DNA of 64,000 nucleotides from the NCBI GenBank assembly GCA_021904315.1, contig CM038919.1:3906001-3970000 (forward strand). Direction: 5' to 3'. The translations under genes and the position numbers were made by a program. This stretch comes from Sphagnum magellanicum. Taxonomy: Eukaryota > Streptophyta > Sphagnopsida > Sphagnales > Sphagnaceae. The notes below the pieces were generated by a model that did not search any database, was not told the origin of the DNA, and saw nothing but the letters and a program-made list of their open reading frames with translations. Numbering within the stretch: the first letter of the stretch is position 1; every line of letters begins with the position of its first letter. Shown one piece after another: positions 1 through 10,046 of this stretch.

Positions 1-1024
1 CCTTGCAAGAGGATTGACCTCTTCTTCAACAGCTTCAACCTTTGTCTCTTCACTAGGAAACCCAGTTTTATCCAGAAGTGTTGGAGCAGTTGTAGTCCCC
101 AGAATAGGAAGTATATCAATAGCAATTTTGTTAGCTTTGTCCTCTTCCTGCTTATGGAGAATGTTTTCTCTTGGTCTTTGCACTACTTCAATTCTTCCAC
201 AACTGCCAAACCCAAGGTAACTATGATCTACCTGATGTTCTCCCCTCATGACATTGCCAGAATATGAGGAAACACCCATTGCAGCAAGTTCAGTGCTGAT
301 CTCAGGCAGCATATGCATAACAACCCTATCATCTTCTGACATATCCAAATTTCCTTCTGACACCATGTTATATGCAACTAGTTCCTCACCCACATCAGAT
401 ATATCAAAGACATCATCTATGGGAGATAAAGGACCTTTAGAACTAGTAAGTGTATTCAGAAATAGACCCAACTTGGGGCTTTTCTCCTCCTCCAAGATGC
501 CTGGATCTTCCTCTGTTAAACACTTCACCTCAAGACCTTCAACATTATCCAGTTTCTCTTTCAGTTGTTCATTCATGCCTTTAACTGCACTCCCAAGCAC
601 ACCATCTGTGTTTTGAGCGTTTTTTCCTGCTTCCCCCACAAGAATGGCATTAGATACTGCCATTCTTGTTGTTCTTGTCTCTTGATGCTTCATTGGTGAG
701 GGTGCAACACCATGATCAACAACAACCTCCATATTTTCAGTCTTCTTATCAGTGTCTATTGAAGCTTCATATGCAGGAAGATCCTGCACTATGGTTGAAC
801 TCACCTTCTCATCAACACCTAGTCCTTGATGGATGGTGACCCCTTTTGCAACTTCAGGAGATGGTACAGCGCCTCCTGTTGTAACTTCGACTGGCATTCT
901 TCTTCTTGGTACCCGAATGTAAAAGAATAGGTTCTCGCTCCCACATAGCTTGTTGAGCTGATGCAGGGTTGCTTCTTCATCATTCAGTAGCACTTCCAGA
1001 AAGTTTGCTGCTCCAAAATGTGTC
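1..1024 (-). pseudogene. gag polyprotein of an LTR retrotransposon, distal part (runs off the left edge)
   Basis: Reading right to left, one frame stays open from 1019 to the edge of the window, about 340 codons. It continues exactly the zinc-knuckle gag frame found at 7148-8003 once the copia element at 1025-7147 and one copy of its 5-bp target duplication are removed. The joined frame begins FGAANFLEVLLNDEEATL and then becomes acidic and low in complexity, as expected of a linker between nucleocapsid and protease. No protease or reverse transcriptase motif is reached before the edge. The open frame over this whole length suggests the host element was fairly recent when it was split. The superfamily cannot be fixed without the pol region; Ty3/gypsy-like is my inference. 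Confidence 0.75.
1020..1024. repeat. target-site duplication, left copy (GTGTC)
   Basis: GTGTC directly precedes the 5' LTR and is matched by GTGTC right after the 3' LTR at 7148-7152. Five bases is the usual duplication made by copia integrases. Removing the element and one copy restores the gag reading frame of the host element. Confidence 0.95.
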
Positions 1025-1337
1025 TGTTGAGAATTCAAGCTCAACTAGTTAGGTTTCATTAGTTACTGGAGTAGGAAAATAACTAGGTTACTTTCACAAG
1101 GTTGAATTACTTTCATTACTTATTTTAGTTTGGTTATTTGTGGTTTGGTCTTGTAGTTAAATACCTTGGTGTTGATGGTTTGCTTCTCTTTTCTTCATTA
1201 CACAAGTTTGTGTATTTCATGTGACAAGAACCTTGGAGAGTTCTTGATGTTGTGTTTTGTGTTGTGAGCATTATGTTGTAGTTTCCTTTCAATAAAGATT
1301 TATGTTTTCACTTGAGTACATCTCCTATTTGTTAACA
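1025..1337 (+). repeat. 5' LTR of the copia element
   Basis: 313 bp, starting TGTT and ending AACA as short inverted termini. It would carry the promoter of the element; an AATAAA polyadenylation-like signal lies near 1290. It differs from the 3' LTR at five positions: four transitions and one C/G change near the end. Confidence 0.96.
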
Positions 1338-1349
1338 TGGTATCAGAGC
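1338..1349 (+). other. primer-binding site of the copia element
   Basis: TGGTATCAGAGC begins at the first base after the 5' LTR and matches the complement of the initiator tRNA-Met 3' end. Confidence 0.95.
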
Positions 1350-2446
1350 TTAGGTTGTTTGGTGAGAAAGTTGAAAGAGGTCTAGAGCTAGAAAGTCTCT
1401 AGAACTAGAGCTTGAGAGTCTCTAGTAATATCATAGGAGTTTGTCAAGTGCAAAAGAGAAAAAGGGAAAGGAAAGAAGTGAAGAGAAAGAAAAGAAAAGA
1501 AAAGAGGTGAGAGGAGATTAACATATCAAAGTTGTGGAAGTCAGATCTTTAAACCTAGATCTAGATCTATTGTGAAAAGATCTTCAAGTTAAACTTGGAG
1601 GGATTGTAGAAGACTATAAGACGCTTCTATTCTCAAATTTTCAAAAGAAAAGGATATGTTTTGTGAGAGTTATGAGCTTTTGAAGACTCTGTGTCAGATC
1701 TGGTTTTTTGGTCATATCTCCTTTGTTTGAACTTTTTTGGATTTGCAGCTTTGGGATCTTATAGATCATATAGGAATACATGTGTGAGAGAAATTTCATG
1801 TCATTTGGATTTATATTGAGAGAGATCCAAGCATCTAAAGTTTCAGTCTCAGTTTTGAAGTCAGTTTCTTTTGAAAGTGATATCTCTTTGTGGTCATCAT
1901 TAATAGAGCTGAAATTTTGAGTAGATATAGAAGACATATATCGTATGTGTCTCCCAAAATCTTAAGGATTTTGGAGTTGCTGAGAGCAAGTTGTAAGTCA
2001 TTTTGTGTTCAGGTCCCAGTTTGAGGTGACTTCAAAGAAGTAGCGAGATGTCCCATTTTATGAAGTTAAATGAGCTGAAATTTTGAGAGAAGTTAGTAGA
2101 CATAGTTTTTCATGTTTCACCAGAATTTCAGAACGATTGAAGGTCATATGTGTGTGGAGTAGCTTTGCAAAGTTGCTGTGACAAAAGTTGTTTTAAGAAG
2201 ACATCAAAGCAAAGTTTTGAAGTGGAGCAAATACATCTTGGGAGAACTTGAAGGAAGGAGTTTGGAGATTGGGAAGCTCAAATACATTATCAAGACCTTC
2301 GTACAAAAGTGTGGTATGTAATCATGTACTTAATATCATATGAAATATTATACGAGATACGTACCTATACGTAAAACCTATGTATAGTATAAAATTTCGT
2401 ATAATACTCAAGACATACATACATATGCAAGGTCCATATGGTTCAG

Positions 2447-2500
2447 CCCTAACCCTAACCCTAATCCTAAAAACCTAATGAAGGAAAACCCTAACCCTAA
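2447..2500 (+). repeat. telomere-like CCCTAA repeats in the copia leader
   Basis: Two short clusters occur between the primer-binding site and the gag start: CCCTAA repeated three times followed by a variant (2447-2470), and two more copies at 2489-2500. The six-base unit is CCCTAA, not the seven-base CCCTAAA usual in plants. They lie in the transcribed leader, about 70 bases before the gag ATG at 2572. Confidence 0.7.
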
Positions 2501-2571
2501 CTTTAGAAACCCAAGGAAGGAATTAAAATCATTGTGAGACCTCAAGAAGACATTGAGTGGTGCCTTAAGAG

Positions 2572-3147
2572 ATGGCGGACGGCCTTTCTCAAATTGCAAT
2601 TGAAAAACTAAACAAGAACAATTTCCAAGTGTGGAAATTTAGGATTATGAATTTCTTGATGGGGAAAGGCTACTGGGAATTCATAATTGATGATGAGACA
2701 GAACCTCCTCTCCCAGAAAACCCCACACAACAACAAATTTAAGCCAATAAAACTTGGCATGAAAAAGAAAGGAAAGTCTTGTATTGGCTTTCTGTGAGTG
2801 TGTCCGATTCCATGATTGTGCATATTCAAGATACAAAATCACCCAAGCAAGCTTGGGATACATTGGTGAAGATGTATAGCACCAATACACAAGCCCGCAA
2901 AATGCAGCTCAAGCAAGAGTTGCATAATCTCCAGAAAAACAAAATGAACATCAATGACTATTCTACAAAGGTGAAAAACCTTGCAGATGCTCTTGCATCT
3001 ATAGGAGCCCCTATAGATGATGAAGATTTAGTGGCTGTGACCTTAAATGGACTTGGAAAAGACTATAGCTAATTCCGTACTTCAATTGCAGTTTGAGAAA
3101 CATTTCCCAACTTCCAAGATTTAATAACACTACTTATAAGTGAAGAG
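2572..3147 (+). pseudogene. copia gag region, interrupted by three stop codons
   Basis: The frame starts at ATG 2572 (MADGLSQIAIEKLNKNNFQ) and shows the copia gag (UBN2-type) pattern: LNKNNFQVWKFRI early, then KSPKQAWDTLVKMY and QLKQELHNL. It is in the same frame as the pol ORF that follows, so gag and pol form one polyprotein. The frame is cut by TAA at 2740-2742, TAA at 3070-3072 and TGA at 3094-3096. In each case the surrounding protein continues without a frame change, and CAA, CAA and CGA are plausible originals, each one C-to-T step away. The product would form the virus-like particle. Not functional as it stands. Confidence 0.88.
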
Positions 3148-6100
3148 ATGAAAATTGTTGGTACTTCATCCAATGGAGGATCACAAGAAAGTGCTTTCTA
3201 CTCAAATACCAATAGAGGTAGAGGCAGAGGTGGTAAAACCTCATTTCGAGGTCGACGCGGAAGCTCGCATGGTGGACATCATCAACATGAAGGTCAAGCT
3301 CATGGAGGTGGACGACGAAACTTTGGAGGAAGAGGAAGTCGAGGAAGTCGTGAAGGTCGTGGTGGAAGCCATCGAGGTCAACAACCAAATAGCGATTCAA
3401 ATTGTTACTACTGCGGGAAACCTGGGCACATGGCCAAGAACTGTTATCAAAGGGAACATGATGCACAAAATGGAAAACTGCAACAAGGGAATTATGCATC
3501 AACTAGCAATCAAGGTGATGAGCAACTGTTTGTGATGCAGCACATGGCAAATTCAATGATAGGAGGTGTATCAGACAACAATGTCTGGTATGTGGATTCT
3601 GGAGCTTCAAACCACATGACTAGCCATGGAGAATGGTTTAGAGACACAAAGGATTTGAAGACACCAAGGTTTGTGGAAACTGGTGATGACACTACACATC
3701 CCATCACACATATTGGCAAGGTGCCATTGTCCATGCAAGATGGGCAAACAAAGTACCTGAAAGATGTACTTCATGTTCCAACCATAACAAAAAATTTGGT
3801 CTCTGTAGGCCAGATGGTGGAACAAGGTTTACAGGTGACATTTAACCCAAATGGATGTTTTGTGGAAGACATGAAGAACCAAGGAAAATTGACTGCAAAA
3901 GGAGAAAGGAATGGACGAATGTTCACTTTGGATGTGAACATGCCTGAGGTGAATTCCATGTTATTCACACATGGAAAAGGAGTTGGAGACATTGGAATTT
4001 GGCACAAGCGGGTTGGCCATGTTAATCTCCAACGTCTTAAGCTCATGGAGAAACAAAAACTTATTGGAGGTCTTCCCAACTTTGGAGCAGAAGAGGTGAT
4101 GTCAAAGGTTTGTGAAGCGTGCCAATTGGGGAAGCAAGCTAGGCATCCATTCCCAACTCAAACAACTCATGTAAGTTCCAAACCTTTGGAAATGATAAAC
4201 TCAGATGAGTGGACCACGAAGACAGAATCCATTGGAGGATGCAAGTATTACGTGAGTTTCATTGATGACCACACAAGGAAGGTGTGGGTCTACTTCATGA
4301 AACACAAAGGTGAAGTGTTTCAACATTTTTTGCATTTCAAAGCAATGGTGGAGAAGGAGAAGGGTGTGAGCATCAAATGCCTAAGGTCCGATGGAGGGGG
4401 AGAGTATTTTTCAAATGAATTCAGTGAGTACTTGAAGGAGCATGGGATTCAAAGGAAATACTCATGTAGTTATTCCCCACAACAGAATGGAGTTGCTGAA
4501 AGGAAAAACAGGCACATTGTAGAAATAACACGTGCCATGTTGAATGAGAAGAATTTGCCAAATTACTTTTGGGCTGAAGCAGTAGCAACTGTAGTCTACA
4601 TCATGAATCAAACACCCACAGCGACAGTTCATGGCATGACACCTGAAGAAAAATTCACAGGCAAGAAACCTGATTTTTCACACCTCAGAGTGTTTGGTTG
4701 CATTGCATACGTGCATGTTCCTGATGAGAAGAGATCAAAACTAGACCCAAAAGCTGAAAAATGTATCTTCATTGGATACTCCTCAGAACAAAAGGGATAT
4801 AGATGTTTCAGTCCTTCCACTCGGAAGTTGCAAGTGAGTAGAGATGTTGTGTTTGATGAGATGGCTAGTTGGTATTCACCACTGAAGGTAGCAGAAAATG
4901 GAGAAGCTAGAAATGGTGATGTTTCATCAAATGTGGAACAAGAATCACAATTAATTAGTGGACCACAAGAGTCTTCAATTAGTGGGTCCAGCAGCACTCC
5001 ATGGAAAGGAAGATTAAGATCTTCAAACATTGTACATGGTAGTTCTCAAACATCATCTAGAAATTCCCATGTAGATGGTGAATCAAGTGAGTCAGAGAAG
5101 AGTGAGGGTGAAGAATCAAGAATCACCTCAATTACTACTCCTGGAGCTCGGATGGTCAAGAAAGCTTTGAAAACACCTGACAACAACAGTGGAGTACGAA
5201 GATCCACACGAGTTAAGTACCCTGTACAAAGACTCACATATGATGGCTTTGTGGCTCATCATTACGCATACATGGTGAGAGTTATACAAGAGGTTGAACC
5301 CACTTGTTTTGAACAAGCGGTTGGAAACCCTAAGTGGGACAATGACATGGATGAAGAGATAGCGCCTTTGGATGCGAATGCTACTTGGGAATTGGTAGCT
5401 TTACCAGAAGACAAGAAAGCAATTGGGTGCAAATGGGTGTACAAAGTCAAACACAATGCAGATGGATCTATGAGCAAATACAAAGCAAGATTGGTTGCCA
5501 AAGGTTATGCCCAAACGTATGGCATAGACTATGAGGAGACCTATAGTCTAGTTGCCAAAATGACAACTATAAGAACAATCATTGCTATGGCAGCAGCAAA
5601 AGGATGGTCATCAAATGGATGTAAAGAATGCCTTTCTTCATGGAGATTTACAAGAAGAAGTGTACATGGAACAACCACCAGGTTATGTGGATCAAACACA
5701 TTCTAACTTGGTTTGTAGGTTAAAGAAAGCTTTGTATGGCTTGAAGCAAGCTCTTAGAGCTTGGTCAGACAAGATAGGTCAGTATCTTGTCACAAGTGGA
5801 TTTCAAACATCCAATGCAGATTTTTCATTATATGTGAAAAAGACAGATCATGGGATTGTAATCATAATCATCTATGTTGATGACTTGATTATCACAGGAG
5901 ATAGTGATGCAGACATCTCTGATTTGAAGAAGCTTTTGAAGCAAAAGTTTGAGATGAAGGATTTGGGAAAGTTGCGTTATTTCCTCGGTATTGAGGTAAT
6001 CCAGTCTCCTAAAGGGATATGGTTACTACAAAGGCAATATGCCTTGAACAAATTGTCCGAATATGGGATGACGGGTTGTAAACCCATTTCAATTCCATTG

Positions 6101-6790
6101 GAGCAAAATGTGAAGTTAAGTGCAGATGAAGGAAACCTCGTGGAGGATACCACTATGTACAGACACATAGTGGGGAGTTTGATTTACATGACCATCACAA
6201 GGCCAGATTTGAGTTATGCAGTTGGAGTGGTGAGTCAATTCATGCAAACACCACGAAAGCCACATTTGGATGCAGTGAGGCGCATACTGAAGTACATAAA
6301 ACATACCTTGTAGTGTAGAATTTTTTATGAAGCCAAGAGCCAGTTACAAGTACATGGATACACGGATGTTAATTGGGTTGGCAATGTTTCAGATAGAAGA
6401 TCAACCAGTGGTTTCATGTGTTCTTTTGGAAGTGGTGCTATTAGTTGGAGTAGTAAGAAACAACCAACAGTTGCACTATTAAGCACGGAGGCAGAATACA
6501 GAGGTGCAGCAATTGTTGCATGTGAAGTAGTTTGGTTACAAAAACTACTCTCAGATTTGGGACAGTTAGTGGATGCTCATGTTATCATCTATTGTGATAA
6601 CATTAGTAACATATTACTTGCTAACAACCCGGTCTATCATGCTAGGACAAAGCACATTGAGGTGTACTACCACTTTATTAGAGAAAAAGTTCTAGCAAAA
6701 GAAATTGACCTCATTCATGTCAGTACTAAAGATCAAGTTGCTAACATTTTCACAAAGGCTTTAGGTACAGACAAGCTAAGGAAGTTTTGA
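3148..6790 (+). pseudogene. copia pol region: zinc knuckle, protease, integrase, reverse transcriptase, RNase H
   Basis: In order: a Gly/Arg-rich basic stretch; a CCHC knuckle (CYYCGKPGHMAKNC) near 3404; the aspartic protease motif WYVDSGASNHM near 3587; the integrase zinc domain (WHKRVGHVN ... CEACQLGK) near 4000-4140; the integrase core with SDGGGEY near 4388 and GVAERKNR near 4490; reverse transcriptase with YVDDLIIT near 5875; and RNase H with STEAEYRG near 6483, followed by the terminal KHIEVYYHFIREKV motif. A loss of about two bases near 5608 moves the frame between KGW and [14 protein letters not shown], and TAG at 6311-6313 cuts the region before RNase H. The frame ends at 6788-6790. 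Protease before integrase before reverse transcriptase defines the copia order. Confidence 0.95.
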
Positions 6791-6825
6791 AAAATGCTTG
6801 GTGTACTAGAAGTGGATTTGAGTTT

Positions 6826-6834
6826 GAGGGGGAG
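6826..6834 (+). other. polypurine tract of the copia element
   Basis: GAGGGGGAG abuts the first base of the 3' LTR, the position from which plus-strand DNA synthesis starts. Confidence 0.9.
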
Positions 6835-7147
6835 TGTTGAGAATTCAAGCTCAACTAGTTAGGTTCCATTAGTTACTGGAGTAGGAAAGTAACTAGGTTA
6901 CTTTCACAAGGTTGAATTACTTTTGTTACTTATTTTAGTTTGGTTATTTGTGGTTTGGTCTTGTAGTTAAATACCTTGGTGTTGATGGTTTGCTTCTCTT
7001 TTCTTCATTACACAAGTTTGTGTATTTCATGTGACAAGAACCTTGGAGAGTTCTTGATGTTGTGTTTTGTGTTGTGAGCATTATGTTGTAGTTTCCTTTC
7101 AATAAAGATTTATGTTTTCACTTGAGTAGATCTCCTATTTGTTAACA
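6835..7147 (+). repeat. 3' LTR of the copia element
   Basis: 313 bp, the same length as the 5' LTR with no indels between them. The AATAAA signal near 7100 would end the element's transcript. Confidence 0.96.
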
Positions 7148-7152
7148 GTGTC
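7148..7152. repeat. target-site duplication, right copy (GTGTC)
   Basis: This is the partner of 1020-1024, directly following the 3' LTR. Confidence 0.95.
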
Positions 7153-8003
7153 CTCCCATCCTTAGGTTTCTTCCAACATCTATCCTCCGAGTGTCCGAAA
7201 CCTGAACAGAAGGAGCACTTCATCCCACAATTCTCTGTCCTATGAGGCATCCCACATTTGGCACATTTTGGCCGGGGTTCATTAAGCCTTGGACATGCTG
7301 TGGCTATGTGATCTCCTCCCTTACAGATCTGGCATCTTGCAGACATACTGGAAGAGGCTGATGTGACAGGTCTCGGCACATTCCCCTTCAAGAAATTAAT
7401 GAGTGTGTTATTCAAAGCATTAACCTGCTTCTCCATCATTGTCTCCACAACTCCTTCCTCCTGTTCCTCCTTCAGAGGTTCGTATGGAGTCTCGCCGAGC
7501 TCACCCAGTACCCTCTCGAGCTCTATGGCAGCATCCACCAGCTCTTCAATGTCAGCGAACGTCCTAACTACACATAGTTTCTGAATCTCAGGCCTCAACC
7601 TACCCAAAAACCGCCTCCTCTGTTTAGCGTCTAGTATCCGTCCATTCTGGAATAGCTTATCTAGCCGCTCAAAATATTTTTGAACCCTCTCCTTGGGTTC
7701 CTGCTTGATGGCATCGAGCCTCATTCAGATGTCATCAACGTCCACATTCCTGTACTTCTGCACTATCAGCATTCTCAATTCCGGCCAATCGGCTGGTGTT
7801 GGCTGTAGTCTCTTGAACCATTCTTTAGCTCTACCCCGCAGGTTCAGCTTCGTAATTTTGAAAAGTTTGTCTGCATTCAAATCGCGCACTTTAGCGGCCA
7901 TCGTGAGCCGCTCCGCCCAGTCATTGACGTCCTCATGGTCTCGCCCCCAGAACAGTTCATCCATTCCCTGGGGACTGGTCATCTTACAAATGTTCAACTT
8001 CAC
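7148..8003 (-). pseudogene. gag capsid and nucleocapsid part of the same minus-strand LTR retrotransposon
   Basis: The reading frame starts at 8003 (or the Met at 7982), reads TSPQGMDELFWGRDHEDV and then a retrotransposon-gag-like capsid domain with KEWFKRLQPTPADWPEL and RVQKYFERLDKLF. It ends with three consecutive zinc knuckles: CX2CX4HX4C (CQICKGGDHIATAC), CX2CX3HX4C (CAKCGMPHRTENC) and CX2CX4HX4C (CSFCSGFGHSEDRC). A single in-frame TGA at 7725-7727 interrupts it after DVDDI; the next codons continue the domain without loss, and CGA (Arg) is the likely original codon. The frame then runs into the copia insertion at 7147 and resumes at 1024. The protein would package and assemble the element's RNA in cytoplasmic particles. 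Inactive in this copy. Confidence 0.85.
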
Positions 8004-8064
8004 ACCAGAATTGCAACACTTTCTACTTCACACAAGTCTTGCTAAAGTCACCTGATCGCAACCT

Positions 8065-8076
8065 GCTCTGATACCA
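8065..8076 (-). other. primer-binding site of the minus-strand LTR element
   Basis: On the minus strand this reads TGGTATCAGAGC, the complement of the 3' end of initiator tRNA-Met used by most plant LTR elements. It lies 62 bases upstream of the gag start codon at 8003, which supports both the strand and the element's 5' boundary. Confidence 0.85.
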
Positions 8077-8705
8077 AAAACGAAGGGTCAATACAACACC
8101 TCCACTCCTCTAATGAGTTCACTCTGCCAGATCGTGAGTAACTTCTCTTCTATTGAGTAGACAATATTACAATAGTCCTAATTGAAGTCCATAGCTTCTA
8201 TACTTCCAATTCTGCTAATTCCCAAAGAGGGGCACACATCAACTGCTCCTAAACCCACTACCAGAACTTCTACAAGTATAACTTCTATGTGCATCTCCAC
8301 AACTCAAACCACCTTCAAGCTTCCTCCTTCTTCAACACAAAGCCTTGATTAGTCCTATTCTAATCAGATCATGGAGCTAACCGTCTTCTAGTTGCTAACG
8401 CAGTAGAAGAGATCAACAACTAGCTATCTCCAAACTCCTATGTTTTCTGTGCACCAAAAACTCCTCTCCTCCTCTTCCTCTGTCTCCTTACCTTTTTCTC
8501 TTCTCTTCACTCTGCCGCCGTCATTCCCTCCACTTCCGCTCATTAGTGCCGCCGTCACTAACCTCCTGTCCCAAAATTGATAAATCCCGCTGCTTTCATT
8601 CAGAAAGTTGACAGCAAGCTTAATCCCTTAAACCCTTAAAATGAATTCAGCATTCACATTACAGAGACAATCAAAGACACAACTGTTCGGTCACTCCCTT
8701 TCCGG
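8077..8705 (-). repeat. probable 5' LTR of the minus-strand gag element
   Basis: This stretch directly precedes the primer-binding site on the minus strand and is richer in G+C and pyrimidine tracts than the AT-rich DNA beyond about 8706. The second LTR lies outside the window, so the ends cannot be set by comparison. The bases next to the primer-binding site do not show the usual CA terminus. The right boundary is placed by the change in composition only. Confidence 0.45.
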
Positions 8706-10046
8706 TCACAATGGAACATTTTTAAAAAAATTTTGAATCATGGATTTTAATATTTTTCTTGTTTTTTTGGTGAAGCACAATTGATGACAACACACACATG
8801 GATGAATGGGGGTATCCCATAATTGTTGAAAATATTTATCACAATGAGGTGAAGGATTTTCCAATGTTGTCAAAATATTTTCATGTATTTATTTGAAGTC
8901 AATGTATTATGAACATTAATAGTTGAAGATGGTTGCTTAATGTGCAATGGTTCCATAAGGTTATTGCATGTTGATATGTCAAATTATGGATTTTCATGTG
9001 AATGTTGTTCAAAAGAATGTGTTTGTGGAATGTCATTATGGCCAACATTTGTGTTTATTGATGTTTCTATGTTATTCAAAACAAGAGTTAATAGTTTTTA
9101 CAAGATTTGCATTTTTTTTGTGAAGGTGACGTAAATGAGAATATACTTGAGTGAATCTCAATTCTAAGGTGCAATTGTTAATAAGACATTTGTTTGTTAT
9201 ATCTTTAAAGATGGAAGATGGAAATGTAGTCATTAATTTTTTTAATTGTTCATTGTGCATAGGTTTCCAATGGAAATGTTTAGGTTTTTCAATCACATTT
9301 TCATATGATACTTCAGATTTTTGTTTTTGTGAGTGCATATTATCATTGATTCCAAACAAAAGTAGAGATTGTTTTTAACTTCGTTGTTTAATGGACATTG
9401 TTTTTGATGGTTGGTATGTTTTGTTTGTGGTAACTTGTTTTGGTCCACTTCCCATGAGGCATTGTAGAAAATGATTAGTTCATAATGCCCATTTCTAGCA
9501 TTTACCATGTCATCGTGATAAAGTAATTGTAATGTGTTATTGCTTATGAAATCACCACTCATTTGAGAAAACATCACACAATTGTTTTTTGAGCAAACAT
9601 CAATGGGCTATGTAAATAATTTTCTAAATAAAATATGGCATGGTTAAAACCCCATAAACCTTCAAAATTGGTTTTTTGAATATAGGTTTGAAAAATATAT
9701 ATACCATGATCTTCATACAATAAAAAAAACATTGACATGAATATCAATCATTTCTTGAATTTGGGGGTTAATGGGTTGTTGAAGGATTATGTAAAATGGG
9801 TCATGCATTGACTTTAGAATGAATTTTGAGAATAATGAAGTAAAAATGCTAAAAAATCAAACAAACAATCACCATGTACAAAAGGATAATTTTGAATTCG
9901 TTGAAGATGATGAATATGAAACACAAGATCAATATTCATTATGAGGTCAGTAAAAATTAAAGAAAAATTAAAATAATCTTATGTTTATGTAATTTGATTA
10001 ATGGGAAAAGTTTAATGTTTTTCAACAAAATAGTATAATGACAAAC
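8706..10046. other. AT-rich intergenic DNA without a recognised gene
   Basis: The short ORFs here (up to 95 codons) overlap on both strands, lack recognisable motifs and have AT-driven composition. I see no RNA gene or clear repeat boundary. Confidence 0.6.

Larger units (their letters stand above)
1025..7147 (+). mobile_element. Ty1/copia LTR retrotransposon, complete structure, coding region disabled
   Basis: The element is 6,123 bp with two 313-bp LTRs that start TGTTGAGAATTC and end TTAACA, flanked by a perfect GTGTC target duplication (1020-1024 and 7148-7152). Inside are an initiator tRNA-Met primer-binding site, a gag-pol frame in copia order (gag, zinc knuckle, protease, integrase, reverse transcriptase, RNase H) and a polypurine tract touching the 3' LTR. 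The LTRs differ at 5 of 313 positions by my count (about 98.4% identical), so the insertion is recent. Even so the coding frame has four nonsense codons and one frameshift. The element sits inside the gag gene of another LTR element on the opposite strand. Confidence 0.97.

Noticed and set aside
14..616. Two plus-strand ORFs (68 and 122 codons)
   Set aside because: They lie antisense to the open gag frame on the minus strand, which has zinc-knuckle context and frame continuity; the plus frames are shadows.
3134..6304. Many minus-strand ORFs across the copia element
   Set aside because: All are antisense to the pol domains, whose motifs are clear on the plus strand.
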